Assembly: GCA_049289295.1 (NCBI GenBank)
Contig: JBATLL010000075.1
Span: 186,001-250,000 of the forward strand
DNA: 64,000 bases
Direction: 5' to 3'
Source of the DNA: BOKV01 sp049289295
GTDB taxonomy: Bacteria; Pseudomonadota; Alphaproteobacteria; Rhizobiales; Rhizobiaceae
The notes beneath the pieces are model-generated. The model had not been told where the DNA came from and made no database searches. It saw only the letters and a program-made list of their open reading frames with translations. Position numbers and translations under genes: made by a program. Below, piece after piece: positions 25,290-35,074 of the stretch; position 1 is the stretch's first letter; each line of letters begins with the position of its first letter.

Positions 25290-26888
25290 ATGGCGCAAAT
25301 GTTCCTCGTCAGGATACTTTCGATTGTCATGCTGTTGCTGGCTGCCGTACCGGCGCAGGCGCAGTTTCTCGGAGTCGGCATCAAGGCCGAATTGGCAAAG
25401 GCGATTGCTGGAACCAAATCTGAATCGCTTCGCAAGCGACTGATGAGCATTGACGAGCATTATGCCAAGACCGCTTACAAGCCAGTGTGGATCGAGGGAA
25501 ACAGGCCGACGCGCAATGCCGAGATCATGGTCGATGCGCTCAATCTTTCCTATGAGGACGGGCTTCATCCGGAAGATTATGATGCCATGGCACTGTTCCA
25601 GAAACTCGGCACGACGGATGCCTCGGGCCTTGCCGATCTGGAGGTCCATCTCAGCACTGCGGCGGTTTCGTATGCGCAGCACATGCATTCAGGTCGCCTG
25701 GATCCACGTGCCGTAAACCGGGAAATCCTGATTTATCCCTCTGCAATCTCGGCGGATACGGTGCTGTCAAACCTGCGCAAGACGCGGTCAATCAAGGCCT
25801 ATGTCCGCCTGCTTGCACCCCATACGCCACGTTATGAACGTCTGCGTCAGGCGCTGGCTTTCTATCGCCGTATCGAGGCCAATGGCGGATTCTCGAAAAT
25901 CGCCGACGGCCCCGTGCTGAAACCGGGTGCGGTTGACGCCCGTATCCCCGCCATCCGCAAGCGGATGCTGGAAGCGGGAACCCTGAGCGCGCAGGGCAGC
26001 GGCAACAGCTATGACCAGAACCTTGCCAAGGCGGTGATCCGCTTTCAGGAAAACATGGGACTTGAATCTGTAGGCACGATTGGCAAGCAGACTATCAGTG
26101 CGATGAATGTACCGGTGGCTGACCGCATCCGCACCATGGAGCTCAACCTCGAGCGCAATCGCTGGATGCAGAACGATTTCGGCCGCTATCACATCTTTGC
26201 CAACCTGGCTGACCAGGTGGTCAAGGTTGTCCGGGATGACAAGACCGTCCATGCGGAAGTAATCCAGGTTGGCCAGCCCTACCACCGCACGCCTGTCTTT
26301 TCCGATGTGATGGAATATGTGGAACTCAATCCATATTGGGGTGTGCCGCCATCCATCGCGGTCAACGAATATCTGCCCAAGCTGCGCAAGAACCCCAACG
26401 TGCTGGCATCGCAGAATATTTCCGTCTTTTCAGGCGGGGGCAAGATCAGCGCCAGTGCCGTCAACTGGTCGAGTTATGGCAAGGGGAATTTCCCCTTCAC
26501 GCTTCGCCAGGAGCCGGGCCCCGGCAATGCGCTTGGTCGGGTGAAGTTCATGTTCCCGAACGACTTCAACGTCTACATGCATGACACGCCTGCCAAGTCC
26601 AAGTTCGACGCGTCCCAACGCTATTTCAGCCATGGCTGCCTGCGGCTGAAGGATCCGCTGAAGATGGCGGAAATTCTGCTCGGTCCTGAAGGCTGGTCGC
26701 GCGGCAAGATCGACGCTGTGGTGGGTACAGGTAAGAACACGGTGGTCAAACTGAAAAGCCAGATACCAGTGCACATCGTGTACCTGACCGCGTTCGTCAA
26801 CAAGGATGGGTCGGTCAATTTTCGCGAAGATGTCTATGGTCGGGACAAGATCCTGAGCGAAGCACTTGCCAAGGTCAGGGGGCGGTAG
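25290..26888 (+). CDS. L,D-transpeptidase (YcbB-like) for peptidoglycan cross-linking
   Basis: A 532-residue exported protein. Signal peptide MAQMFLVRILSIVMLLLAAVPAQA; then a scaffold domain, a peptidoglycan-binding 1 domain (NLAKAVIRFQENMGLESVGTIG) and a C-terminal YkuD domain with the catalytic motif YFSHGCLRLKDP (H, Cys, Arg). Large enzymes of this group form 3-3 (LD) cross-links in the murein. Length and domain order fit the YcbB/LdtD-like group. It stands alone after the ABC permease. Confidence 0.92.
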   Translation: MAQMFLVRILSIVMLLLAAVPAQAQFLGVGIKAELAKAIAGTKSESLRKRLMSIDEHYAKTAYKPVWIEGNRPTRNAEIMVDALNLSYEDGLHPEDYDAMALFQKLGTTDASGLADLEVHLSTAAVSYAQHMHSGRLDPRAVNREILIYPSAISADTVLSNLRKTRSIKAYVRLLAPHTPRYERLRQALAFYRRIEANGGFSKIADGPVLKPGAVDARIPAIRKRMLEAGTLSAQGSGNSYDQNLAKAVIRFQENMGLESVGTIGKQTISAMNVPVADRIRTMELNLERNRWMQNDFGRYHIFANLADQVVKVVRDDKTVHAEVIQVGQPYHRTPVFSDVMEYVELNPYWGVPPSIAVNEYLPKLRKNPNVLASQNISVFSGGGKISASAVNWSSYGKGNFPFTLRQEPGPGNALGRVKFMFPNDFNVYMHDTPAKSKFDASQRYFSHGCLRLKDPLKMAEILLGPEGWSRGKIDAVVGTGKNTVVKLKSQIPVHIVYLTAFVNKDGSVNFREDVYGRDKILSEALAKVRGR

Positions 26889-26995
26889 GCCGCGTCTTCA
26901 ACGCCATTGCGGCAGCCCGGGCCCAGATCGACTTGCACATACACATATGACTGCGGCTTCGACCCGATTCAATGGATTGCAGGAATTTGCACAAC

Positions 26996-27024
26996 TTGAC
27001 CTCGCGGGTCTGCATGCGTAGATG
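26996..27024 (+). promoter_or_regulatory. Possible promoter of leuC
   Basis: TTGACC (26996-27001), 17-base spacer, TAGATG (27019-27024), about 42 bases before the leuC ATG. Confidence 0.4.
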
Positions 27025-27066
27025 ATCGCACGAAGCGAAGGCCCCCAAATTTTATGGAATTCGACA

Positions 27067-28488
27067 ATGGCGCAAAACCAGCCCAAGACCCTTTATGACA
27101 AGATCTGGGACGATCACGTGGTGGCAATGGCCGACGACGGGACATCGATTCTGTATATCGACCGGCATCTTGTGCATGAGGTGACCAGCCCGCAGGCCTT
27201 CGAAGGTTTGCGCATGACTAAGCGCAAGGTACGTCATCCCGAGCGCACGCTGGCGGTCGTCGATCACAACGTTCCGACTTCAAAGGATCGTGCGCAGGGC
27301 ATCAAGAACGAGGAAAGCCGAATCCAGGTGGAGGCGCTTGCCGCCAATGCCGCCGAATTCGAGATAGAGTATTATTCCGAACGCGATCTGAGGCAGGGTA
27401 TCGTGCATATCATCGGGCCGGAGCAGGGTTTCACCCTGCCGGGCATGACGATCGTTTGCGGTGACAGCCACACGTCCACGCATGGCGCCTTCGGGGCGCT
27501 GGCGCACGGCATTGGAACCTCGGAAGTCGAGCATGTGCTGGCCACGCAGACCCTGCTGCAAAAGAAGGCCCGCAACATGCTGGTTCGGGTCGATGGCCTG
27601 TTGCCTGCGGGTGTGACGGCGAAAGACATCATTCTGGCAATCATCGGCGAAATTGGAACCGCTGGCGGCACCGGGCACGTGATCGAGTTTGCCGGCGAAG
27701 CAATTCGCAGCCTGTCGATGGAAGGGCGCATGACGGTCTGCAACATGACCATCGAGGGTGGCGCGCGTGCAGGGCTTATCGCACCTGATGAAAAGACGTT
27801 CGCCTATATCATGGACAAGCCCAAGGCACCCAAGGGTGCGGATTTCGAGCGCGCCGTTGCGTACTGGAAAACCCTGCAGACGGATGAAGGCGCGCATTTC
27901 GACAAGATCGTGACACTTGATGCAGCCAACCTGCCGCCAATCGTGTCGTGGGGTTCTTCGCCGGAAGATGTTGTCTCGGTGACGGGCGTAGTCCCCAATC
28001 CCGACGATATTGCCGACGAGAACAAGCGCGCTTCCAAGTGGCGCGCCCTTGAATATATGGGGCTGCAACCGGGAACCAAGATCACGGATATCGGCATTGA
28101 CCGCGTCTTCATCGGTTCCTGCACAAACGGCAGGATCGAGGATCTCCGGGCGGCAGCTGCCGTTTCGCAGGGACGCAAGGTATCGGATCGCGTCAACGCC
28201 ATGATCGTTCCGGGCTCGGGGCTCGTCAAACAGCAGGCCGAGGCAGAGGGCCTAGACAAGATCTTCATCGAAGCCGGGTTCGACTGGCGTGAGCCAGGAT
28301 GTTCCATGTGCCTCGCCATGAATGATGACCGGCTGAAGCCTGAAGAGCGGTGCGCCTCGACCTCGAACCGCAATTTCGAGGGACGCCAGGGTTACAAGGG
28401 CCGGACTCACCTCGTCTCACCGGCTATGGCTGCAGCGGCTGCGATTGCCGGGCGGTTTGTCGACGTGCGCGAGTTGGACCAGGCCTAG
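27067..28488 (+). CDS. leuC: 3-isopropylmalate dehydratase large subunit
   Basis: A 473-residue aconitase-superfamily enzyme of leucine synthesis (2-isopropylmalate to 3-isopropylmalate). Motifs: FTLPGMTIVCGDSHTSTHGA, IGSCTNGRIEDLRAAA, GCSMCLAMNDD (4Fe-4S cysteines). It starts MAQNQPKTLYDKIWDDHVV as is usual for LeuC; the in-frame ATG at 27022 would add a non-conserved tail. The small subunit leuD is not next to it: a GGDEF protein follows. In rhizobia leuC and leuD are often separated, so this is normal for the group. Confidence 0.97.
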   Translation: MAQNQPKTLYDKIWDDHVVAMADDGTSILYIDRHLVHEVTSPQAFEGLRMTKRKVRHPERTLAVVDHNVPTSKDRAQGIKNEESRIQVEALAANAAEFEIEYYSERDLRQGIVHIIGPEQGFTLPGMTIVCGDSHTSTHGAFGALAHGIGTSEVEHVLATQTLLQKKARNMLVRVDGLLPAGVTAKDIILAIIGEIGTAGGTGHVIEFAGEAIRSLSMEGRMTVCNMTIEGGARAGLIAPDEKTFAYIMDKPKAPKGADFERAVAYWKTLQTDEGAHFDKIVTLDAANLPPIVSWGSSPEDVVSVTGVVPNPDDIADENKRASKWRALEYMGLQPGTKITDIGIDRVFIGSCTNGRIEDLRAAAAVSQGRKVSDRVNAMIVPGSGLVKQQAEAEGLDKIFIEAGFDWREPGCSMCLAMNDDRLKPEERCASTSNRNFEGRQGYKGRTHLVSPAMAAAAAIAGRFVDVRELDQA

Positions 28489-28577
28489 TTACGAAACGGT
28501 CGTCTTCGGCTCGGTCAAAAGCATTTGTTAACCATGTTTTGCAATCCTTGCGGGCAATATTCTCGCAGGGGTGAGTC

Positions 28578-29810
28578 TTGGGCGCAGCAGCAGGACTGAT
28601 GATCGTGAATGCGCTGGTCGGGATCAGCCTGACGACCGTGTTTGCGTTTGCTTATTTTCAGGATCGCACGCGTATTTCCACACCTTGGTTCGTGGCAGCC
28701 TTCCTGTTTCCGCTGACCAACCCGGTTATCGAATTCATCATTCCATTTCTTGATGATACGAGGCTGGCGCGGTTTCTGATCTTTGCCGGCTTCCTGGCCG
28801 GTCTGGCGTGCCTGGCAGTCGGACTGTCGCTGCAATACAGGCTTCGCGTTGCGCGTCGGCTCATAATCAGCATTCTCGTTCTTTCTTTCATCCTCAACCT
28901 GTTCATTCTTGAGTGGCCGCGCAATTCGATCGAGCGCATGGCGCTCTACCAGTTGCCCTATTTCATCATGATGTTGCTGTCGGCGGCTCTCGTCTTCCAG
29001 GTCTGGCGGGTCGGAAGGCTTGAGAAATTCCTGTTCGTGGCGCTAGTAATCGCCGCGCTGCAATTCATGTCACGACCGGTTATTGCCTTTCTCACTGGCG
29101 GCATGGGCGGGAAAGCGCAGGAATTTCTGAACACGCAGTATGCGGTGGTCACACTGGTAGTATTTGCCGTGGTACTTCTAAGTGTTGCAGGCCTGCTGCA
29201 AATGGTTGTCATTCGTGACATGCTCGAGGCTCATCGCCAGGCGAGCATGACCGATCCGCTTTCTGGCGCCTTGAACCGACGCGGGCTGGAAGATGCGGCA
29301 GAGCGTTTGACGGAAATGGCGCGCAGGACCAGCTCCGATCTGACCGTCGTGATGTGCGACATCGATCATTTCAAGGTCATCAATGACAAGCTGGGTCACA
29401 GTGCCGGTGACAAGGTGATCGTTTCACTTTCCCGCCTGTTGCGCGAATCCGTGCGCGGGACCGACCGTGTCGCGCGTGTTGGCGGCGAGGAATTCTGCGT
29501 ACTGTTGTGGGCTTCTGATGCAAGGGACGCCAATGCCTGGGCCGAGAGGGTGCGCAAGACATTCATGAAGCGGGACATGGGATTTGGTGGCAGCGAGACG
29601 CCTACCGTGAGCATGGGTATCGCTGCCTACAATCCCGCGGCTTCACACGAGAATGCGATCTTCGAGGCGATGGGCCGCGCGGACCGTGCGTTGTACATGG
29701 CGAAGCAGAAGGGCCGAAACCAGACGGTGGTACATGGCGAGTTCCTGCGTCCATCCGAAGAGCTGCTGACACGCTGGCAGAACCGCGAGGCCTTCGGCAC
29801 GAAGTTCTGA
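28578..29810 (+). CDS. Membrane diguanylate cyclase (GGDEF)
   Basis: A 410-residue protein: an N-terminal membrane domain with about seven helices (to roughly residue 215), then a GGDEF domain beginning ASMTDPLSGALNRRGLEDAA. It has the FKVINDKLGHSAGDKVIV substrate helix and an intact active site GGEEF; an RxxD inhibition site (RGTD) lies exactly five residues before it, so c-di-GMP product inhibition is expected. It should synthesise c-di-GMP in response to a membrane signal that is not identified. Start may be GTG/TTG-like; the ORF opens at 28578, 90 bases after leuC. Confidence 0.93.
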   Translation: MGAAAGLMIVNALVGISLTTVFAFAYFQDRTRISTPWFVAAFLFPLTNPVIEFIIPFLDDTRLARFLIFAGFLAGLACLAVGLSLQYRLRVARRLIISILVLSFILNLFILEWPRNSIERMALYQLPYFIMMLLSAALVFQVWRVGRLEKFLFVALVIAALQFMSRPVIAFLTGGMGGKAQEFLNTQYAVVTLVVFAVVLLSVAGLLQMVVIRDMLEAHRQASMTDPLSGALNRRGLEDAAERLTEMARRTSSDLTVVMCDIDHFKVINDKLGHSAGDKVIVSLSRLLRESVRGTDRVARVGGEEFCVLLWASDARDANAWAERVRKTFMKRDMGFGGSETPTVSMGIAAYNPAASHENAIFEAMGRADRALYMAKQKGRNQTVVHGEFLRPSEELLTRWQNREAFGTKF

Positions 29811-29811
29811 T

Positions 29812-30753
29812 TCAAAGAAGTGCGCCGAGAATGGCTAGCCAGCAGGATATCGTGAAAACGGACAGGACGGTTGAAATCAGCAGCGAGGTTGCTGCCAGGC
29901 CCACCGCACGATCATACATGAGCGCAAAGACATAACCGTTCATGCCAGGCGGCATGGCGGCTACTATGACTGCCGCGCGCACATATTCGGGCGGCAGCGC
30001 AAACAAAAAATATGCAAGGACAAAGGCTATAGCCGGGTGGACGACAAGGGACAGGGTTGCCACCATCAGGCTTGCAGCAGGTTCCGTGCGTGGTGAGTAG
30101 CGCGTGAGGCTGCTGCCGATGCCGACCAGTGCTGCCGGGATGGCGGCAGCGGCCAGCATGGAGACGGCAGCCTCTATCGGCTCGGGCAGGATCAGTCCGG
30201 CGAGGTTCACTGCCAACCCGGCGAGTATACCAACCATCAGGCTGTTGGTCAGGATGGACCTTCCCGCTGTGGCCAGCGTCTGCATAAGCGGGCGCCCATC
30301 CCGCCTCGACAGTTCCATCGTGATCATGCCGACGATGTATAGCGACGGTGCGTGCAGCGCGACAATTCCATAGACCGGCGTCAGAGAAAGAGGACCATAA
30401 GCACGTTCCATGATGGGCAGACCCAGCAGTACCGTGTTTGAAAACATCACGGTGAAGCCGATGGAAACCGCTTCGCCCGGGCGTTTTCCCCAAACTGTCC
30501 GTGACAGGACGATGCCTAGCACGAAGCAGGAGAATACGCCGGTATAGAATGCAATCAGCAGAAACGGATGAAAGGCCTGGGCGAGATCGAGCTTGTACAT
30601 GGCTCTGAAGAGCAGCGCCGGTACGGCGAGCCGAACGGCAAAACTGCTGAGCGCCTCGGCCGTATCGGACTTCAGGTAGCCGCTTTTCGCTCCGGCATAG
30701 CCACAGGCCAGAAGCAGGAACACCGGCAGGACAGTCGAAAGAACTTGCAGCAC
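29812..30753 (-). CDS. AEC family transporter
   Basis: A 313-residue membrane protein with about ten hydrophobic segments, opening VLPVFLLLACGYAGAKSGYL and with the middle GPLSLTPVYGIVALHAPSLYIVGM break and GSSLTRYSPR segment of the auxin-efflux-carrier (AEC) family. Family members export or import small organic anions such as malonate or malate. The substrate is not predictable. It is convergent with the GGDEF gene, whose stop lies only 1 base away. Confidence 0.88.
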   Translation of the reverse strand: MLQVLSTVLPVFLLLACGYAGAKSGYLKSDTAEALSSFAVRLAVPALLFRAMYKLDLAQAFHPFLLIAFYTGVFSCFVLGIVLSRTVWGKRPGEAVSIGFTVMFSNTVLLGLPIMERAYGPLSLTPVYGIVALHAPSLYIVGMITMELSRRDGRPLMQTLATAGRSILTNSLMVGILAGLAVNLAGLILPEPIEAAVSMLAAAAIPAALVGIGSSLTRYSPRTEPAASLMVATLSLVVHPAIAFVLAYFLFALPPEYVRAAVIVAAMPPGMNGYVFALMYDRAVGLAATSLLISTVLSVFTISCWLAILGALL

Positions 30754-30892
30754 GAAAGCTATTCCACGGTTGCCCTGTCGGGATTGGGTTTGTCGAAGCA
30801 GTTACAGCTGTTGTTGATCAAATCAGGCCTGTTGTCCCAAGCCGGTATCGTGCTACCGGGGAAGGGAGTCAACCCAAACTCAGGATGTGAGC

Positions 30893-31354
30893 ATGGACAC
30901 TATCCAGCACAATATCGAGATCTCGGTTCTGCGCCTCAAGGATGCGCTCGAACTGGCTCCCCTGATCGCGGCCTATGGACAGGCCCTCAAACGTGGTGCT
31001 CCGCGCCAACCAGACCAATATTATGCCGAACAGCTATTGCAGGATCGTGCGGCGGAATTTCTGGGTGCCAGACTGGACGGCGTCCTGGTGGGGTTCATTA
31101 TCTATTATGATCTGCCCGAGCCCGTCTCCGGGATGCGGGCGGGCCAGTGCGATCACCTGTTCGTCCATCATGACCATCGCGGGAAGGGAATAGCCAAAGC
31201 CCTGGTTGATGTACTCGCCGATCAGGCCTCGGCACGTGGCTGGTCGAAGCTGATGCTCAATGCACCGCGCATGCCGGACATGGGACGGAAGGTGTTCGAG
31301 GCTGTCGCCGCCCCGGCGGATTGGACGAGTTTCGTTCTGCGGTTCGACAACTGA
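30893..31354 (+). CDS. GNAT N-acetyltransferase
   Basis: A 153-residue acetyltransferase. The acetyl-CoA loop is VHHDHRGKGIAKALVDVL; it also has GVLVGFIIYYDLP before it and the QCDHLFVHHDHRG strand. No substrate can be named. The ATG at 30893 has AGGA upstream; GTG 30887 would add two residues. A hairpin CCGGTA-TCGTGC-TACCGG (30842-30859) lies in its leader. Confidence 0.85.
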   Translation: MDTIQHNIEISVLRLKDALELAPLIAAYGQALKRGAPRQPDQYYAEQLLQDRAAEFLGARLDGVLVGFIIYYDLPEPVSGMRAGQCDHLFVHHDHRGKGIAKALVDVLADQASARGWSKLMLNAPRMPDMGRKVFEAVAAPADWTSFVLRFDN

Positions 31355-31420
31355 GGCCGAGGGTTGGGGCCGAAGCGCGGTTTTCTAATCGATCTTATTG
31401 GAAATTAGCCATTAGTTGCT

Positions 31421-31449
31421 TTGACGACGGCGCAAACAGGCTCTAAAAC
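31421..31449 (+). promoter_or_regulatory. Probable promoter of sdhCDAB
   Basis: TTGACG (31421-31426), 17-base spacer, TAAAAC (31444-31449); about 83 bases before the sdhC ATG. CTAAT and ATTAG (31385-31408) flank it upstream and could be a regulator site. Confidence 0.5.
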
Positions 31450-31532
31450 GTCGCCATGCTGCAGTGCGATGGCTGATGAAGCACTGTTCCAACACAGGCC
31501 CTTGCGGGCTGGACCAGCGGGAAGAGAGTCAC

Positions 31533-31937
31533 ATGAGCGAAGCAAAGGCCAGGACGGGTTCCGCGCGGCCCCTGTCGCCACATCTTCAGATTTACAAGCC
31601 GATACCCACGATGGTCATGTCGATCCTGCACCGCCTTACCGGGGTGGCGCTCTACATGGGCACACTGTTGCTGGTCTGGTGGCTTGTGGCTGCTGCAAGT
31701 GGCCCAGCCTATTTCGGATGGGTGAGCGGCATTTTTTCGTCCCTGTTGGGAAGAGCGATCCTGTTCGGCTTCACCTGGGCGCTGATGCATCACATGCTTG
31801 GCGGCATTCGCCATTTCATCTGGGACATGGGGCACTGGTTCGACAAACACACGTCGACGCGGCTTGCATGGGCAACGCTTGGCGGTTCCCTCAGCCTGAC
31901 GGTCCTGGTCTGGATCATCTTCTATACGGTCCGCTAG
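31533..31937 (+). CDS. sdhC: Succinate dehydrogenase cytochrome b556 subunit
   Basis: A 134-residue membrane subunit of complex II with three helices. RPLSPHLQIYKPIPTMVMSI and SILHRLTGVALYMG carry the conserved quinone-site Ser/Arg region, and HHMLGGIRHFIWDMGH carries the haem-ligand His of the SdhC family. The ATG 31533 start gives the standard length. First gene of sdhCDAB. Confidence 0.95.
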   Translation: MSEAKARTGSARPLSPHLQIYKPIPTMVMSILHRLTGVALYMGTLLLVWWLVAAASGPAYFGWVSGIFSSLLGRAILFGFTWALMHHMLGGIRHFIWDMGHWFDKHTSTRLAWATLGGSLSLTVLVWIIFYTVR

Positions 31938-31949
31938 GAGGGCTTGAAC

Positions 31950-32330
31950 ATGAACATGCGCACACCGCTTGGTAAGGTCAGGGGCCTTGGATCGGCAAAA
32001 GAGGGCACGACACATTTCTGGCACCAGCGTCTGAGCGGTCTGGCAAATGTGCCGCTGACGCTCTTTCTGGTCTGGCTGATCATTTCGCTTGCGGGGGCCG
32101 ATCACGCCCAGGCCGCAAGCTTGCTGTCATCGCCACTTGTGGCAATCGGAACGATCCTCACGGTTCTTTCCATGACGATCCATATGCGCCTGGGAATGCA
32201 GGTTGTGATCGAGGACTATGTCCACGCCGAGGGAACCAAGTTCCTTCTTTTGATGCTGAATACGTTTTTCACGTTCGCGATCGCCGTTACCGGCATTTTT
32301 GCGATCCTCAAGCTTGCATTTGGAGGCTGA
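31950..32330 (+). CDS. sdhD: Succinate dehydrogenase membrane anchor subunit
   Basis: A 126-residue protein with three helices. WHQRLSGLANVPLTLFLVW and MTIHMRLGMQVVIEDYVHAEG are typical of alphaproteobacterial SdhD, the latter carrying the His for haem and a quinone-site Tyr. RBS GGAGGG is 7 bases before ATG 31950; a TTG two codons earlier is less likely. Confidence 0.95.
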   Translation: MNMRTPLGKVRGLGSAKEGTTHFWHQRLSGLANVPLTLFLVWLIISLAGADHAQAASLLSSPLVAIGTILTVLSMTIHMRLGMQVVIEDYVHAEGTKFLLLMLNTFFTFAIAVTGIFAILKLAFGG

Positions 32331-32334
32331 CCGC

Positions 32335-34143
32335 ATGGCAGCAAATGGACGCGCTTACGAATATGTCGACCACTGGCACGATGTGGTCGTGGTGGGAGCA
32401 GGCGGTTCCGGCCTGCGGGCAACGCTTGGCATGGCTGAACAGGGACTCAAAACCGCCTGCGTGACCAAGGTCTTTCCGACGCGCTCGCATACCGTTGCAG
32501 CACAGGGCGGAATTGCCGCGTCGCTGTCGAACATGGGGCCGGACTCCTGGCAGTGGCATATGTACGACACCGTCAAGGGGTCGGACTGGCTCGGCGATGT
32601 CGATGCGATGCAATACCTCGCCATGGAAGCGCCGAAGGCGGTTTACGAACTCGAGCATTACGGCGTGCCGTTCTCGCGGACCGAGGAAGGCAAGATCTAC
32701 CAGCGTCCCTTCGGCGGACACATGCAGAATTTTGGTGACGGTCCGCCGGTACAGCGCACATGCGCTGCCGCCGACCGCACCGGCCACGCGATCCTCCACA
32801 CACTCTATGGCCAGTCACTGCGCCACAATGCCGAGTTCTACATCGAGTATTTCGCCATTGACCTGATCATGTCAGATGACGGCGTGTGCACGGGGATCAT
32901 TGCGTGGAACCTTGATGACGGCACCATTCACCGCTTCAACGCGAAGATGGTGGTACTGGCGACGGGCGGCTATGGCCGCGCCTATTTCTCGGCCACGTCA
33001 GCGCATACCTGCACGGGCGATGGCAACGGCATGATTGCCCGCGCGGGCCTGCCTTTGCAGGACATGGAATTCGTGCAGTTCCACCCAACCGGCATTTACG
33101 GCGCGGGTTGCCTGATCACGGAAGGCGCACGCGGAGAAGGCGGTTATCTGGTCAACTCGGAAGGCGAGCGCTTCATGGAGCGTTATGCACCCTCGGCAAA
33201 GGATCTTGCGTCGCGCGATGTGGTTTCGCGCTGCATGACAATGGAAATTCGCGAAGGGCGCGGCGTCGGGCCGACCAAGGATCATATCTACCTGCATCTC
33301 GATCACCTCGATCCAGCGGTCCTTCACGAGCGCCTGCCAGGCATTTCTGAAAGCGCGAAGATTTTTGCCGGTGTCGATGTCACGCGCCAGCCGATACCGG
33401 TGCTCCCGACGGTCCACTACAATATGGGTGGCATTCCGACGAACTACTGGGGCGAAGTGCTGAACCCGACAGCTAAAGACCCGAACTGCGTAACGCCTGG
33501 GCTGATGGCCGTCGGCGAAGCAGGCTGCGCATCCGTGCACGGTGCGAACCGGCTGGGCTCCAATTCGCTCATCGATCTCGTCGTGTTCGGCCGGGCAGCC
33601 GGCATTCGCGCGGGACAGGTCATTGACCGCCACGCGGCGATCCGCAAGCCCAGCGAACAGGCCTGCGACAAGATCATGGCCAGGTTCGATCAGCTGCGCC
33701 ATGCCGACAAGGGCACACCAACGGCAGAGCTGCGCCTGAAGATGCAGAAGGCCATGCAGGAAGATGCGGCGGTGTTCCGTACAGCGGAAACCCTGAAGCA
33801 GGGTTGCAAGCGGATATCGGAAATCTGGGGCGGAATGGGTGACCTCAAGGTGCATGACCGCTCGATGGTCTGGAATTCCGACCTGGTGGAAACACTGGAG
33901 CTGGAAAACCTGATGGCCTGCGCTATCACAACCGTCCATGGCGCAGAAGCGCGCAAGGAAAGCCGGGGCGCGCATGCACGCGAGGATTTCTCCAGTCGTG
34001 ATGACAAGAACTGGCGCAAGCACACGCTTTCAACGGTCGATGAAAAGGGCAAGGTCAAGCTTTCCTACCGTCCGGTGCATACCGAACTGATTGCGGAAGG
34101 CATTTCGCTGGAACAGATCAAGCCGAAGGCACGGGTGTATTGA
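32335..34143 (+). CDS. sdhA: Succinate dehydrogenase flavoprotein subunit
   Basis: A 602-residue FAD subunit. VVVGAGGSGLRATLGMAEQG (FAD dinucleotide fold), SHTVAAQGGIAAS (His that binds FAD), HPTGIYGAGCLITEGARGEGG (catalytic), and the RLGSNSLIDLVVFGRAAG close. It oxidises succinate to fumarate at the membrane. It begins 4 bases after sdhD; ATG 32335 fits the start of homologues. Confidence 0.98.
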   Translation: MAANGRAYEYVDHWHDVVVVGAGGSGLRATLGMAEQGLKTACVTKVFPTRSHTVAAQGGIAASLSNMGPDSWQWHMYDTVKGSDWLGDVDAMQYLAMEAPKAVYELEHYGVPFSRTEEGKIYQRPFGGHMQNFGDGPPVQRTCAAADRTGHAILHTLYGQSLRHNAEFYIEYFAIDLIMSDDGVCTGIIAWNLDDGTIHRFNAKMVVLATGGYGRAYFSATSAHTCTGDGNGMIARAGLPLQDMEFVQFHPTGIYGAGCLITEGARGEGGYLVNSEGERFMERYAPSAKDLASRDVVSRCMTMEIREGRGVGPTKDHIYLHLDHLDPAVLHERLPGISESAKIFAGVDVTRQPIPVLPTVHYNMGGIPTNYWGEVLNPTAKDPNCVTPGLMAVGEAGCASVHGANRLGSNSLIDLVVFGRAAGIRAGQVIDRHAAIRKPSEQACDKIMARFDQLRHADKGTPTAELRLKMQKAMQEDAAVFRTAETLKQGCKRISEIWGGMGDLKVHDRSMVWNSDLVETLELENLMACAITTVHGAEARKESRGAHAREDFSSRDDKNWRKHTLSTVDEKGKVKLSYRPVHTELIAEGISLEQIKPKARVY

Positions 34144-34152
34144 GGACTGACC

Positions 34153-34932
34153 ATGGTTGAACTCGCACTGCCAAAGAACTCCCAGATCAAGCCTGGCAAG
34201 ACCTGGCCGAAGCCGCAGGGCAAAACCAATCTGCGCGAGTACCGCATCTATCGCTGGTCGCCGGATGATGGCGAAAACCCACATATCGACACCTATTATG
34301 TCGATATGGATGACTGTGGGCCGATGGTTCTCGATGCGCTCTTGTGGATCAAGAACAATGTCGACCCGACGCTGACATTGCGCCGTTCCTGCCGCGAGGG
34401 GATTTGCGGTTCATGTGCGATGAATATCGACGGCACCAACACACTTGCCTGCACCAAAGGCATGGACGAAATCGCCGGTGCGGTGAAGGTCTACCCCCTG
34501 CCGCACATGCCGGTGGTCAAGGACCTTGTGCCGGACCTGACCCAGTTCTATGCGCAGCATCGTTCGATTGAGCCGTGGCTGCAGACGGTATCGCCTGAGC
34601 CGCAGAGCGAGTGGCTGCAAAGCCATGAGGACAGGCAGAAGCTTGACGGACTGTATGAGTGCATCCTTTGCGCCTGCTGCTCGACTTCGTGCCCGTCCTA
34701 CTGGTGGAACGGAGACCGCTACCTGGGACCTGCGGTCCTGCTGCAGGCCTATCGCTGGCTGATCGATTCTCGCGATGAAGCAACCGGTGAGCGGCTCGAC
34801 AATCTCGAGGATCCGTTCCGGCTCTATCGCTGCCACACGATCATGAATTGCACGCAAGCCTGCCCGAAGGGGCTCAATCCCGCAAAGGCAATCGCCGAAA
34901 TCAAGAAGATGATGGTCGAACGCCGGGTATGA
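34153..34932 (+). CDS. sdhB: Succinate dehydrogenase iron-sulfur subunit
   Basis: A 259-residue subunit. Cluster ligands: SCREGICGSCAMNIDG with a following Cys (2Fe-2S), CILCACCSTSCPSYWW (4Fe-4S) and CTQACPKGLNP (3Fe-4S). It passes electrons from SdhA to quinone. 9 bases after sdhA; last gene of sdhCDAB. Confidence 0.98.
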   Translation: MVELALPKNSQIKPGKTWPKPQGKTNLREYRIYRWSPDDGENPHIDTYYVDMDDCGPMVLDALLWIKNNVDPTLTLRRSCREGICGSCAMNIDGTNTLACTKGMDEIAGAVKVYPLPHMPVVKDLVPDLTQFYAQHRSIEPWLQTVSPEPQSEWLQSHEDRQKLDGLYECILCACCSTSCPSYWWNGDRYLGPAVLLQAYRWLIDSRDEATGERLDNLEDPFRLYRCHTIMNCTQACPKGLNPAKAIAEIKKMMVERRV

Positions 34933-35074
34933 TCTAGCCCCCGGATTCAGCTCGCGCGCCGCTTCGGATTTGCCATGTCCGGTAGACGCCTCGTGGCAAT
35001 CAGAGGGCTGCAGCAACGAAGCGTGTAGCCTATTCGAAGCCGTGTTAATATCCGGCCCTCGTCAGGAGGGAAAC

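Noticed and set aside
32998..34023. A 341-codon minus-strand frame within sdhA
   Set aside because: Antisense shadow of sdhA; no RBS, no domain.
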